From an uncultured Lachnospiraceae bacterium (GTDB lineage: Bacteria > Bacillota > Clostridia > Lachnospirales > Lachnospiraceae), in the NCBI GenBank assembly GCA_910578115.1, contig CAJTPO010000012.1:43317-107316 (forward strand): a DNA stretch of 64,000 nt. The letters are read 5' to 3'. Below the pieces are notes generated by a model. It was given only the letters and a program-made list of their open reading frames with translations. It did not search any database and was not told the origin of the DNA. The position numbers and the translations under genes were made by a program. Within the stretch, counting starts at the first letter, position 1. Each line of letters begins with the position of its first letter. Below, piece after piece: positions 52,258 through 60,747 of this stretch.

Positions 52258-53352
52258 ATGAAAATTGAAGGTCAGGTAAGAATCCCTTCCGGATGCGCCA
52301 TCTCCGCCGTAATTTCCAAAGACGGAAATAAGATGTCCGGTGAAATGATCACAAATTCCATGAAACCCATGCATGACCGTTCCAACGGATTAGGCGGCGG
52401 TTTTGCCGGCTATGGCATTTATCCTGCCTATAAAGAGTTCTATGCATTCCATATGTTTTTTGATTCCCGCGACAGGCGTAAGGAATGTGAGGCTTACTTA
52501 AAGGAGCGGTTTGAAATTGTCCATTCGGAAATCATGCCAACCCGGAAGATTCCGGCTATCACAGATGAACCGATCATATGGAGATATTTTGCCGCGCCGC
52601 TGAAATCTGTTCTCGTATCCTTACAGGTAGAGGAAAAGGAGTTTGTCGCCAGAACCGTTATGAAGATCAACACCGAAATGGACGGCGTCTACGTCTTTTC
52701 CAGCGGTAAGAACATGGGCGCCTTCAAAGCAGTCGGCTTCCCGGAAGATGTGGGTGTCTTCTATAAGTTAGAAGAATATGAAGGATACTCCTGGACTGCC
52801 CACGGACGTTATCCGACAAACACGCCCGGCTGGTGGGGCGGCGCACACCCCTTTACGCTGCTTGACTATTCCGTCGTACATAACGGAGAAATTTCTTCCT
52901 ATGACGCGAACCGCCGCTTTATCGAAATGTTTGGCTATAAATGTACCCTCCAGACCGATACGGAAGTCATTACCTATATCATGGATTATCTGCTCCGCGT
53001 ACAGGGGCTTACGCTTGACGAAGCTGCCGGTGTCATCGCTGCTCCGTTCTGGAGTACCATTGCCGCAAAAAAAGATGCCGATGATCAGCGGAAGCATACT
53101 TACCTTAGAACCATGTTCGCAAACCTTCTTATTACCGGCCCTTTCTCCATTGTTCTTGGGTTTGAGGGCGGATTGATGGCACTCAATGACCGCCTGAAAC
53201 TTCGTTCAATGGTCGTCGGCGAAAAAGACGACCGAGTATTCATTGCCAGTGAAGAAGCTGCCGTCCGTACCATGGAGCCTGATGTTGAAACTGTATGGTC
53301 GCCCGCCGGCGGGGAACCCGTGATCATAAAAGTAAAGGAAGGTGCGTTTTAA
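52258..53352 (+). CDS. Glutamate synthase, glutamine amidotransferase subunit
   Basis: 364 residues of the class II glutamine amidotransferase fold, as the free-standing first domain of archaeal-type glutamate synthase. The nucleophile is Cys13 (SGCAISAV). FAGYGIYPAYKEFYAFHMFF, TAHGRYPTN and VVHNGEISSYDANRRF match the family. It releases ammonia from glutamine for the FMN subunit encoded next. AAAGGTG precedes ATG 52258. The stop overlaps the next start (TAATG). Confidence 0.92.
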   Translation: MKIEGQVRIPSGCAISAVISKDGNKMSGEMITNSMKPMHDRSNGLGGGFAGYGIYPAYKEFYAFHMFFDSRDRRKECEAYLKERFEIVHSEIMPTRKIPAITDEPIIWRYFAAPLKSVLVSLQVEEKEFVARTVMKINTEMDGVYVFSSGKNMGAFKAVGFPEDVGVFYKLEEYEGYSWTAHGRYPTNTPGWWGGAHPFTLLDYSVVHNGEISSYDANRRFIEMFGYKCTLQTDTEVITYIMDYLLRVQGLTLDEAAGVIAAPFWSTIAAKKDADDQRKHTYLRTMFANLLITGPFSIVLGFEGGLMALNDRLKLRSMVVGEKDDRVFIASEEAAVRTMEPDVETVWSPAGGEPVIIKVKEGAF

Positions 53353-54857
53353 TGAGTGTAGAATTTATTTATCCGGAATTTGAAGTGATCAGAAATGAAA
53401 AAAAATGCACTTCCTGTCGGATCTGTGAACATCAATGTGCGAATGCAGTACACAGCTTCGACGAAGAACACAAAACGATGCTGTGCGATGAGACAAAATG
53501 TGTCAACTGCCAGCGTTGTGTTTCCTTCTGTCCTGCAGGAGCCTTGAAGATCGTCAAGAGCGACTGCAGCCTGCGCGAAAATGCCAACTGGTCAAACGAA
53601 ACCGTAAAAGAAATCTACAAGCAGGCAAACAGCGGCGGTGTCCTCTTGTCCTCCATGGGAAATCCAAAGCCGCTCCCGGTATATTGGGACAAAATTCTGA
53701 TCAATGCGTCACAGGTCACGAACCCCTCCATAGATCCTCTGCGCGAGCCGATGGAGACAAGAGTCTACCTCGGGAAGAAGCCCTCAAAAATACAGCGCAG
53801 AAAAGACGGAAGCCTGGACTGCTCACTGCCTCCGCAGCTGGAATTGTCGATGCCTATCATGTTTTCTGCCATGAGCTATGGCTCCATCAGCTACAACGCA
53901 CATAAGTCTCTCGCACTGGCAGCCACGGAACTGGGGATTTTCTATAACACCGGCGAAGGCGGTCTGCATGAAGATTTTTACTGCTATGGGGAGAATACCA
54001 TCGTGCAGGTGGCTTCCGGCCGTTTTGGCGTCTATGCCGACTATCTGAAGGCAGGGGCAGCCATTGAGATCAAGATGGGGCAGGGTGCAAAACCCGGTAT
54101 CGGCGGCCACCTGCCCGGCACAAAAATTGTCGGGGATGTCGCCCGTACCCGGATGATTCCGGAAGGATCCGATGCTATCTCCCCGGCCCCGCACCATGAT
54201 ATTTATTCCATCGAAGATTTGCGCCAGCTTGTCTTTTCTCTAAAAGAAGCTACTACATATGAAAACCCCGTTATCGTAAAAGTAGCCGCTGTACATAACA
54301 TTGCCGCCATTGCAAGCGGTATTGCCCGAAGCGGCGCCGATATCATCGCCATTGACGGATTCCGCGGCGGCACCGGAGCCGCCCCTTCCAGAATCAGGGA
54401 TCATGTCGGCATCCCGATCGAACTGGCTCTGGCAGCCGTTGACCAGAGACTCAGGGACGAAGGAATCCGCAACAGGGTATCTCTCATAGCCGGCGGCAGT
54501 ATCCGCAATGCGGCTGATGTCGTAAAGGCGATTGCGCTCGGCGCCGACGCCTGTTATGTGGCTACTGCTGCCCTGCTCGCCCTGGGCTGCCATCTTTGCC
54601 GCACCTGCCAAAGCGGTAAATGCAACTGGGGAATCGCGACCCAGCGCCCGGATCTGGTACAAAGGCTTGATCCGGCAGTGGGCAGCAGGCGACTGATCAA
54701 TCTGATGTCCGCATGGAAGCACGAAATCAAGGAACTGATGGGCGGCATGGGCATCAATTCCATTGAGGCATTACGCGGAAACCGGCTGATGCTGCGCGGC
54801 ATTGGCCTGACGGAAAAAGAGCTTGCGATACTCGGCATCTCCCACGCGGGAGAATGA
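53352..54857 (+). CDS. Glutamate synthase, FMN/iron-sulfur catalytic subunit
   Basis: 501 residues. An N-terminal two-cluster ferredoxin domain (Cys19-22-25-29 and Cys50-53-56-60) is followed by the FMN barrel of glutamate synthase (FSAMSYGSISYNAHKSLALA, GQGAKPGIGGHLPG, IDGFRGGTGAAP). CHLCRTCQSGKCNWGIATQ supplies the 3Fe-4S cysteines. It joins ammonia to 2-oxoglutarate using electrons delivered to its clusters. No GltD-type NADPH subunit is nearby, so ferredoxin or another donor is likely. Confidence 0.94.
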   Translation: MSVEFIYPEFEVIRNEKKCTSCRICEHQCANAVHSFDEEHKTMLCDETKCVNCQRCVSFCPAGALKIVKSDCSLRENANWSNETVKEIYKQANSGGVLLSSMGNPKPLPVYWDKILINASQVTNPSIDPLREPMETRVYLGKKPSKIQRRKDGSLDCSLPPQLELSMPIMFSAMSYGSISYNAHKSLALAATELGIFYNTGEGGLHEDFYCYGENTIVQVASGRFGVYADYLKAGAAIEIKMGQGAKPGIGGHLPGTKIVGDVARTRMIPEGSDAISPAPHHDIYSIEDLRQLVFSLKEATTYENPVIVKVAAVHNIAAIASGIARSGADIIAIDGFRGGTGAAPSRIRDHVGIPIELALAAVDQRLRDEGIRNRVSLIAGGSIRNAADVVKAIALGADACYVATAALLALGCHLCRTCQSGKCNWGIATQRPDLVQRLDPAVGSRRLINLMSAWKHEIKELMGGMGINSIEALRGNRLMLRGIGLTEKELAILGISHAGE

Positions 54858-54900
54858 CAGGAAAAAGGCTGTTCTAAACATTTTGGGGAGGTAACAGGAT

Positions 54901-55623
54901 ATGCAAATTATTGACGCTGCAAACCTGGATTATAGAGCTGTAAATGAAACACTGCGCAGTGCGAAGACCGACTGTACGATCAAAGGCTGCTGCGGGCAGC
55001 GGTTTATCGCTGCCGGTATGTCCGACAGGAATCTGACGATCGAAGGGATACCGGGCAATGCGCTGGGCGCCTATTTAAACAATGCCAGTATTACCGTCAA
55101 AGCAAATGCACAGGACGCCGTGGGTGATACCATGAATGAAGGAAAGATTCTGATCCACGGCAATATCGGTGATGCTGCCGGCTATGCCATGCGCGGCGGC
55201 AAAATCTATGTACAGGGCAATGCCGGATACCGCGCCGGAATCCATATGAAGGCCTGCAAAGAAAAATTTCCGGTTATGATCATCGGCGGATGCGCAGGCA
55301 GCTTCCTGGGAGAATACCAGGCCGGAGGGCTTATCATCGTCCTCGGACTTCACAAAGGCCACAAACGCATCGTCGGCAACTTCCCCTGTACCGGTATGCA
55401 TGGCGGTAAGATGTTCCTGCGCGGCAGCTGTGAGGATATTGTTTTTCCCAGCCAGGTTACTGCAAGATGTGCTGCCATAGAGGATTTGGCGGAAATCCGG
55501 GAATACCTGTCTGAGTACTGCGAGGACTTCGGCCATTCTGTGGATAAGCTCTTATCCGCCCCTTTTACCGTCATCACACCAGACAGTAAAAATCCGTATA
55601 ACCAGATGTATGTAGCAAACTAA
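54901..55623 (+). CDS. Glutamate synthase, GXGXG (alpha-subunit C-terminal) domain protein
   Basis: 240 residues forming a right-handed beta-helix with repeated GxxxG strands (GNALGAYLNNASITVKANAQ, MRGGKIYVQGNAGYRAGIHM, FLGEYQAGGLIIVLG). This corresponds to the last domain of bacterial GltB. As a separate subunit it completes the three-part enzyme with the two genes upstream. A GGGGAGG site precedes ATG 54901. Confidence 0.92.
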   Translation: MQIIDAANLDYRAVNETLRSAKTDCTIKGCCGQRFIAAGMSDRNLTIEGIPGNALGAYLNNASITVKANAQDAVGDTMNEGKILIHGNIGDAAGYAMRGGKIYVQGNAGYRAGIHMKACKEKFPVMIIGGCAGSFLGEYQAGGLIIVLGLHKGHKRIVGNFPCTGMHGGKMFLRGSCEDIVFPSQVTARCAAIEDLAEIREYLSEYCEDFGHSVDKLLSAPFTVITPDSKNPYNQMYVAN

Positions 55624-55639
55624 AAGAAAGCAGGTAAAA

Positions 55640-55752
55640 GATTGAAAATTAAAATTTTCAATCGCGAGATTTGTGTCTGCGCGTTGCCTGCCACAAACTC
55701 GTTTAATGCGACGTCTCAACATAGTTGAGACAAAAGCAACGCAGAAATGGAG
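55640..55752 (+). repeat. Structured leader element, copy 2 (before glnA), with an AT-rich inverted repeat
   Basis: GATTGAAAATT-AA-AATTTTCAATC (55640-55663) is followed by the shared leader. Its outer stem is GCGTTGC (55681-55687) / GCAACGC (55736-55742), and its inner hairpin is GTCTCAAC-ATA-GTTGAGAC (55713-55731). It ends in AGAAATGGAG, the glnA ribosome site. Compared with the copy at 34891-34960 the outer stem shows one compensated base-pair change. TTTGTG (55670-55675) can alternatively pair with CACAAA (55692-55697). Confidence 0.7.
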
Positions 55753-55758
55753 AAATCA

Positions 55759-56979
55759 ATGAAATATTCAATAGAAGAGGTAATTCAATACGTAAAGGAA
55801 GAAGATGTGAAATTCATCCGTCTTGCCTTTTGCGATGTGTTTGGCAAACAGAAAAATATATCCATTATGCCGCAGGAACTTTTCCGAGCTTTTGAATATG
55901 GAATTGCCATCGATGCATCCGCCATCACCGGTTTTGGCGATGAAGCCCATTCCGATCTGTTTCTCCATCCTGAAGCAGACACATTAATGCCGCTGCCGTG
56001 GAGACCCGAGCATGGCCGTGTCGTAAGAATGTTCTGCAGCATAAGTTACCCAGATGGAAAAATATTTGAGTGTGATACCCGTTCTATTTTAAAGAAAGCG
56101 ATTCAAGAAGGGGAAAATTCCGGTTATCGGTTTTTCTTTGGGGCGGAACAGGAGTTTTACCTGTTCCACCTGGATGACAAGGGTAATCCAACACATGAGC
56201 CCTATGATAACGCAGCTTATATGGATATCGCTCCAGAAGACAGAGGTGAAAATATCCGCCGTGAAATATGCCTGACACTGGAGCAAATGGGGATCCAGCC
56301 GGAAAGCTCCCATCACGAAGAAGGCCCGGGACAAAACGAAATAGATTTTCGCTATTCCGATCCACTGGCCGCTGCAGATCATGCCATGACTTTCCAAACG
56401 GTTGTTAAAACAATTGCCCGGTTGAATGGCCTTTGCGCTGATTTTAGCCCAAAGCCACTGGCGGACTGCCCCGGAAACGGTTTCCATATTAATGTGTCTG
56501 TCAAATGTTCTCATAATACAGATAATATGAGTTACATGATCGCAGGCATTTTGGATAAGATTGCCGATATGACGGTATTTCTAAATTCAACCGAGAATTC
56601 CTATCATCGTTTTGGACACCATAAAGCTCCAAAATATATTTCCTGGTCCAGTGAGAATCGTTCACAGCTTGTCAGAGTTCCTGCTGCTATCGGCGAATAC
56701 CGTCGTATTGAACTCCGTTCTCCTGATCCATCCGCAAATACTTATCTGGCATTTGCCCTGATGATTTATGCCATTCTTGATGGAATTCACAATAAACTGG
56801 AACTGCCGGCCCCTGCGGATTTCAATCTGTATAACGCAGATGCAAATACCCTTGCAGCCTTTAAACAGTTGCCCGGCAGTTTTGAATCTGCCTGTGCAGC
56901 AGCTGCAAACAGTAATTTTATTAAAAAATATATACCGGACGCTATAGTAGACATTTATTGTAATAAATTCGAACCCTGA
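55759..56979 (+). CDS. glnA: Glutamine synthetase, type I (short form)
   Basis: 406 residues, shorter than the usual ~440-470. The N-terminal grasp (FIRLAFCDVFGKQKNISI) and the catalytic barrel are present: FGAEQEFYLF, GPGQNEIDFRYSDP, NGFHINVS, RSQLVRVP and RRIELRSPDPSANTYLAFAL. The adenylylation tyrosine region of enteric enzymes is absent. It makes glutamine from glutamate and ammonium, completing the GS-GOGAT cycle with the genes upstream. ATG 55759 has a GGAG site; the ATG four codons earlier lies on that site. Confidence 0.93.
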   Translation: MKYSIEEVIQYVKEEDVKFIRLAFCDVFGKQKNISIMPQELFRAFEYGIAIDASAITGFGDEAHSDLFLHPEADTLMPLPWRPEHGRVVRMFCSISYPDGKIFECDTRSILKKAIQEGENSGYRFFFGAEQEFYLFHLDDKGNPTHEPYDNAAYMDIAPEDRGENIRREICLTLEQMGIQPESSHHEEGPGQNEIDFRYSDPLAAADHAMTFQTVVKTIARLNGLCADFSPKPLADCPGNGFHINVSVKCSHNTDNMSYMIAGILDKIADMTVFLNSTENSYHRFGHHKAPKYISWSSENRSQLVRVPAAIGEYRRIELRSPDPSANTYLAFALMIYAILDGIHNKLELPAPADFNLYNADANTLAAFKQLPGSFESACAAAANSNFIKKYIPDAIVDIYCNKFEP

Positions 56980-56996
56980 AAAGAAGGATGTGCAAA

Positions 56997-57581
56997 ATGA
57001 GTTTAAAAGAACGCGTTTACAGTATACTCATCGTGTCTGCAACAGATAGTTTCACCTCTGCCTTTGCTGACCTGCTGCCCGAAACAAGATATTCCCCACT
57101 CCATACTGTTGCCAGTGTCAGCGCTGCCAAACGGATACTCGCCGAAAAAACTTTCGATTTTGTTATTATCAATGCTCCTTTACCTGATGATACCGGCACT
57201 CGCTTTGCCATTGATACCTGCACAAATAAGCAATCCGCCGTATTGCTTTTGGTTAAAAACGATATACATGCCGGTATTCACGAAAAGGTTGTTGAATATG
57301 GCGTGTTCACTCTGCCAAAGCCAACTTCAAAGGCAACGATAGTACATGCCCTTATATGGATGGAAAGCGCCAGAGAACGACTGAGACAATTTGAAAAAAA
57401 ATCTCTGTCCGTCAAAGAAAAAATGGCGGAAATCCGTCTGGTCAACAGAGCAAAATGGATTTTGATCAATGAATTGAAAATGAGCGAACCTGATGCTCAC
57501 CGCTACATAGAAAAACAGGCAATGGATCGCTGCATTACAAAACAAACCATTGCCGAAGAAATTATTAAAACATATACTTAA
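56997..57581 (+). CDS. ANTAR-domain RNA-binding antiterminator with degenerate receiver
   Basis: 194 residues. Residues 1-125 have the response-regulator fold, but the phosphoacceptor position reads FVIINAPLPDDTG (Asn where Asp is expected). A short coiled coil (RERLRQFEKKSLSVKEKM) leads to the ANTAR helices (AKWILINELKMSEPDAHRYI, DRCITKQTIAEEII). ANTAR proteins bind pairs of hexaloop hairpins and prevent terminator formation. Loops of that kind start the amt and glutamate synthase transcripts nearby. Cotranscribed with glnA. Confidence 0.9.
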   Translation: MSLKERVYSILIVSATDSFTSAFADLLPETRYSPLHTVASVSAAKRILAEKTFDFVIINAPLPDDTGTRFAIDTCTNKQSAVLLLVKNDIHAGIHEKVVEYGVFTLPKPTSKATIVHALIWMESARERLRQFEKKSLSVKEKMAEIRLVNRAKWILINELKMSEPDAHRYIEKQAMDRCITKQTIAEEIIKTYT

Positions 57582-57589
57582 TCACTCTT

Positions 57590-57822
57590 TCATTTTCCTG
57601 TCACTGCTGCCTGCCTGTCGAAGCGCAGTTCTTTCTCTAAAAACTGCTTTATGTGCGGATTGTTTTCTTTACTCAATACAAGCTGAAACGCCATGCAACG
57701 GCATTTCTGATACTGTTCGCCATCCAACACAAAGGTATAGCCCATGATACATTTCGGATTGCAGTCGTCAGGGTTAATAAGTCGTTTGCAGACACCATAA
57801 ACATATTAAGCTTCTCGTCCAT
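57590..57822 (-). pseudogene. Small cysteine-containing gene with a frameshift
   Basis: After the AraC gene, GGAGG precedes ATG 57822 (MDEKLNMFMVSAND). The protein-like continuation is in another frame: CKRLINPDDCNPKCIMGYTF, LDGEQYQKCRCMAFQLVLSK, NNPHIKQFLEKELRF, ending at TGA 57590. Joined, they give about 75 residues with a Cys pattern that suggests a metal site. One indel near 57780 separates the halves, so either the gene is broken or the sequence has an error. Confidence 0.5.
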
Positions 57823-57833
57823 AAGCCCCTCCA

Positions 57834-58685
57834 TCATACCTTTTTCTTTGCTACAGGTATCCAAACCTCATACTGTGCGTTCTGTGGATCTGGATTTAAG
57901 TAAACTTCGATATCAGGGGCGTCGGCATATTCGTATCCGGAGGTTGGAAGCCACTCCGTTATAATCCGCTGCTCCAACTCCTGTATGGACTGGTTTGTGC
58001 CCGTTCCTGGAAAGATTGCCCAGGTGGACGCAGGAACGGTGTATTCTTCAAACTCACCGCTTTCTTTTGTACTGGAAACAGCAATAAAATATTTCCATTG
58101 TTCTTCGTCATTGCAGGCGCTCACGCCCAAAAGCCCCATTGGCGGCGCATCCATCATGCCTGCCAGCTTCTGTATCGTTCCATTTACAGATGCTTCCTGC
58201 CACATCCTCGGCACCACCATAAAGTTCTTTTCAATTTCCTTATCAAGCGGTGCGGATACGCCTATGATGCGGAAGGCTTCTTTCGTTTCAATTCTGTAAT
58301 TCATTTCTGTCGCTCCTTTCACCGCAATTTTAAAGACAACAGGAGAAAAAGATTTCACGGATACGCCCTCATCTTTCACAGACGATGGAGCTATCCCGTG
58401 AAAAGACTGGAATGCCCTGTTGAATGCAGTCGGGGAACGATATCCATACTTTTCTGCAATATCAAGAATCCGTTCATCACTGCCCTGTAAATCTACCGCC
58501 GCTAAAGACATTCTTCTTTTACGGATATACTCTGCCAGCGTGATCCCCGCCATATAAGTAAACATTCTCTGATAGTGATAGGTGGAGCAGCACGCAATCC
58601 GTCCAAGCTGTTCGTAGTCAATTTCACCTGTCAGGTGCTCCTCAATATACTTCATGCTTTGGTTTAATCTTTCAACCCATTCCAT
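57834..58685 (-). CDS. AraC-family regulator with GyrI-like effector domain
   Basis: 283 residues. The N-terminal AraC double helix-turn-helix is at 5-105 (YEQLGRIACCSTYHYQRMFTYM, ILDIAEKYGYRSPTAFNRAFQ). The C-terminal GyrI-like/effector-binding domain covers about 125-283 (RIIGVSAPLD, EEYTVPASTWAIFPGTG, EVYLNPDPQNAQYEVWIPV). It resembles Rob/MarA-type drug-responsive activators. AAGGAGGG precedes ATG 58685. Confidence 0.9.
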   Translation of the reverse strand: MEWVERLNQSMKYIEEHLTGEIDYEQLGRIACCSTYHYQRMFTYMAGITLAEYIRKRRMSLAAVDLQGSDERILDIAEKYGYRSPTAFNRAFQSFHGIAPSSVKDEGVSVKSFSPVVFKIAVKGATEMNYRIETKEAFRIIGVSAPLDKEIEKNFMVVPRMWQEASVNGTIQKLAGMMDAPPMGLLGVSACNDEEQWKYFIAVSSTKESGEFEEYTVPASTWAIFPGTGTNQSIQELEQRIITEWLPTSGYEYADAPDIEVYLNPDPQNAQYEVWIPVAKKKV

Positions 58686-58804
58686 GAGATCCCTCCTTAT
58701 CCGCACACATTGTGCTATGTGGATATGATTTGTCTTTATCACTATCATTATAAGGCTTATTCTAAAATTTTTCCTCGCTATCCCTGCACAAAAAAGAGAG
58801 GCGT

Positions 58805-59353
58805 CTATGCATCAGCGACAATGACCCATTCTTCAGAAAATGGTTCCGGGATCTTTTTCACTATGTGCAGGAAAACCAGTTCCAGACACGACAAAAAAGA
58901 AGCTGAGAAATCTGCTGCCAGCCTGACCGCCACCAGCACAGATGCAGCCACAATCCTTTTTTCCCTGTCTGATTGGAACAGCACCACCACCAATCCTATG
59001 AAAAATACAGGATACAGAAACGCAGAAAAAGGATTGACCAGATAACTTTTATGGCACCTGAAAAATCCTTTATCCTGTAATTTGTTCTCCAATTCCCCCA
59101 TCTGCTCATAATAAGTAAAAATGCCTTCCAGCCCATGAGCATCAACGATCCTTCCTTTTATCTCGAAGTAGTATATGTCATCAAGAAATAACTTCTTTTT
59201 CTGCCTTTGACTGCTGACAATGATAAATTCCTGTGAACGCCTTTCTGTTTTCAGGACGGCTTTTTGCAGTACGTTTTTCAGTTTCCTGTCCTCCACAGGT
59301 TTCAGCAAATATTGGAACGTCTCCACATCATACGCTTCAAACACATACTCCCT
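58805..59353 (-). pseudogene. Chimeric relic of an AgrA/AgrC-like gene pair
   Basis: The minus strand encodes residues ~85-195 of a LytTR regulator (REYVFEAYDVETFQYLLKPV to GFFRCHKSYLVN, 59353-59033), about 92% identical to the gene at 12850-13566. It then continues directly (58805-59032) with part of the membrane region of its kinase (FFIGLVVVLFQSDREKRIVA, SCLELVFLHIVKKIPEPF), matching the gene at 11474-12853. The LytTR end, the kinase start and the kinase catalytic domain are gone: one deletion fused the two genes. Confidence 0.85.
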
Positions 59354-59427
59354 GCTCCTTTTGGGCGCAAAAAAACGCATGGTTTACAATTTACTGTTCC
59401 ATGCGCCTTTACGCTGTTATTTTGATA

Positions 59428-60197
59428 TTTACCTTTCCTTATCATTCTTTCTGCGGTTTCCCTGTCTGCGTCATGCCTTTCGCTTCTGATAAACGATTTC
59501 ATTATCTGTTCTTCATCAAACAAACTTATCATAATCGTCACAACCTCCTTTTCTCTCTGCGCTAAATATTCCCTTAAAACATTCCTATCCTTGCATATGC
59601 GAATTGTTTCCGTAACTGCCTTTTGTGTCATTCCATGCTGTTTTGTCTGTTCGTTAAAAACTTTACAGAAAATAATGTACTGATTGATAATGTCATCTGT
59701 ATCGCTTTCATAGATCACTTTGGCTTTAACTTCAATATCTATATCCGCACCCTTGAAAAATTCCTCTGACAATAATATTCTATCGGATTTTCTGCCCTTA
59801 TTGCCTGTAAATATCACATACAGTTCGGGTTTGAGCATTCTGACTTTTCTGCTTTTATAATAGTCTTGGCTGGTACGTTGAAAATATTCGTGATAGCTTT
59901 GCGCTAAATACAGCAAAACTCTTACTAAAATATTCACTGTCCATGTAGATTGTGCTTCCACAAGTATCATCAACCTATTATTAGCAATAAAGCCTAAATC
60001 ATTATACAGATTATCCGTCAATACATTTGTGATCGTCACATCTGTAAGGGAATCCTCCATCGCTGTGGTGTCCTCTGGGTGAAGCGTTTTATACAACTTT
60101 AGCAGATAACGCTTGTTTTGGAAAAGGTCAAGGAATACGCTGTTTTTGCGGTACGCTTTGCCATGACTTCCTCTATCTGTTTTGTATCGTCCTGCAC
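59428..60197 (-). pseudogene. PD-(D/E)XK nuclease-family (Rpn-like) transposase, broken
   Basis: Homologous frame SVFLDLFQNKRYLLKLYKTL, HPEDTTAMEDSLTDVTITNV, LVEAQSTWT (nuclease core) through TQKAVTETIRICKDRNVL to AERMIRKGK. A start (GTG 60197 after GAGGTG; MQDDTKQIEEVMAKRT) is separated from the body by a one-base frameshift near 60150. The C-terminus is lost at about 59428, where unrelated sequence leads into the LytTR relic. It is not functional as it stands. Confidence 0.78.
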
Positions 60198-60496
60198 TTT
60201 AACACCTCGATTTCTTAAAATCCGTGACATAAGATACAATATAATCTACTCCTGCTACACTTCAATTATACAAAAAAGTCCTGTATTTACAATGAAATTC
60301 ATATGAATTTTTCATATACTAAATTGCTTGTCAACCGCCTGCAAATTTATCATAGCAATTATTTGGTTCTGCATATCCTCAACAATTTCTATCCTGATTC
60401 TGCTATATTTTTTCTCTCCATTTCAAAATCTATATCGGGGAACAATCTTTCACAAAAACTATTTGTTTTGCTTCATTTTTGTTTATATTCATCTTC
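60198..60496. other. AT-rich intergenic region with a 16-bp palindrome
   Basis: No gene is seen between the broken transposase and the small DNA-binding gene. AAATTCATATGAATTT (60295-60310) is a perfect 16-bp palindrome and may be a regulator site. The region is clearly more AT-rich than the sugar locus. Confidence 0.4.
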
Positions 60497-60525
60497 TTGA
60501 TACAGTTCGTTTAAACGGCTATACT
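60497..60525 (+). promoter_or_regulatory. Promoter with palindromic spacer before the small HTH gene
   Basis: TTGATA (60497-60502) and TATACT (60520-60525) are 17 bases apart. The perfect palindrome CGTTTAAACG (60508-60517) fills the spacer, a position where a bound repressor would block polymerase. The first gene downstream encodes a small helix-turn-helix protein, a candidate repressor. Confidence 0.6.
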
Positions 60526-60553
60526 ATATACAGTACGCAATAGGAGGCCAAAA

Positions 60554-60727
60554 ATGTTTGAATATATGACAGCACAGGAAGCCGCAGAAAAATGGAACGT
60601 ATCACTTAGGTGGGTGCAGCGGTTATGCAAAGAAAATCGTATTGAGGGAACAATGAACATCAACCGTGTTTGGCTTATACCGATAACTGCCGAGAAGCCT
60701 GTTGATAGAAGAAAGATGAAATCCTAA
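60554..60727 (+). CDS. Small helix-turn-helix (excisionase-like) protein
   Basis: 57 residues: MFEYMTAQEAAEKWNVSLRW, VQRLCKENRIEGTMNINRVW, LIPITAEKPVDRRKMKS. The pattern (TAQEAAEKWNVSxRxVQxLCKENRI) is the winged helix-turn-helix of MerR/excisionase-like proteins. TAGGAGG precedes the ATG. It begins a run of plus-strand genes and may repress the palindromic promoter just upstream. Such proteins are common on Lachnospiraceae mobile elements. Confidence 0.8.
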   Translation: MFEYMTAQEAAEKWNVSLRWVQRLCKENRIEGTMNINRVWLIPITAEKPVDRRKMKS

Positions 60728-60747
60728 GTTAGTATTAAAGTTTCAGC

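Noticed and set aside
34891..55752. CRISPR-like repeats
   Set aside because: The shared sequence occurs only twice, 20 kb apart, with no spacer array or cas genes.
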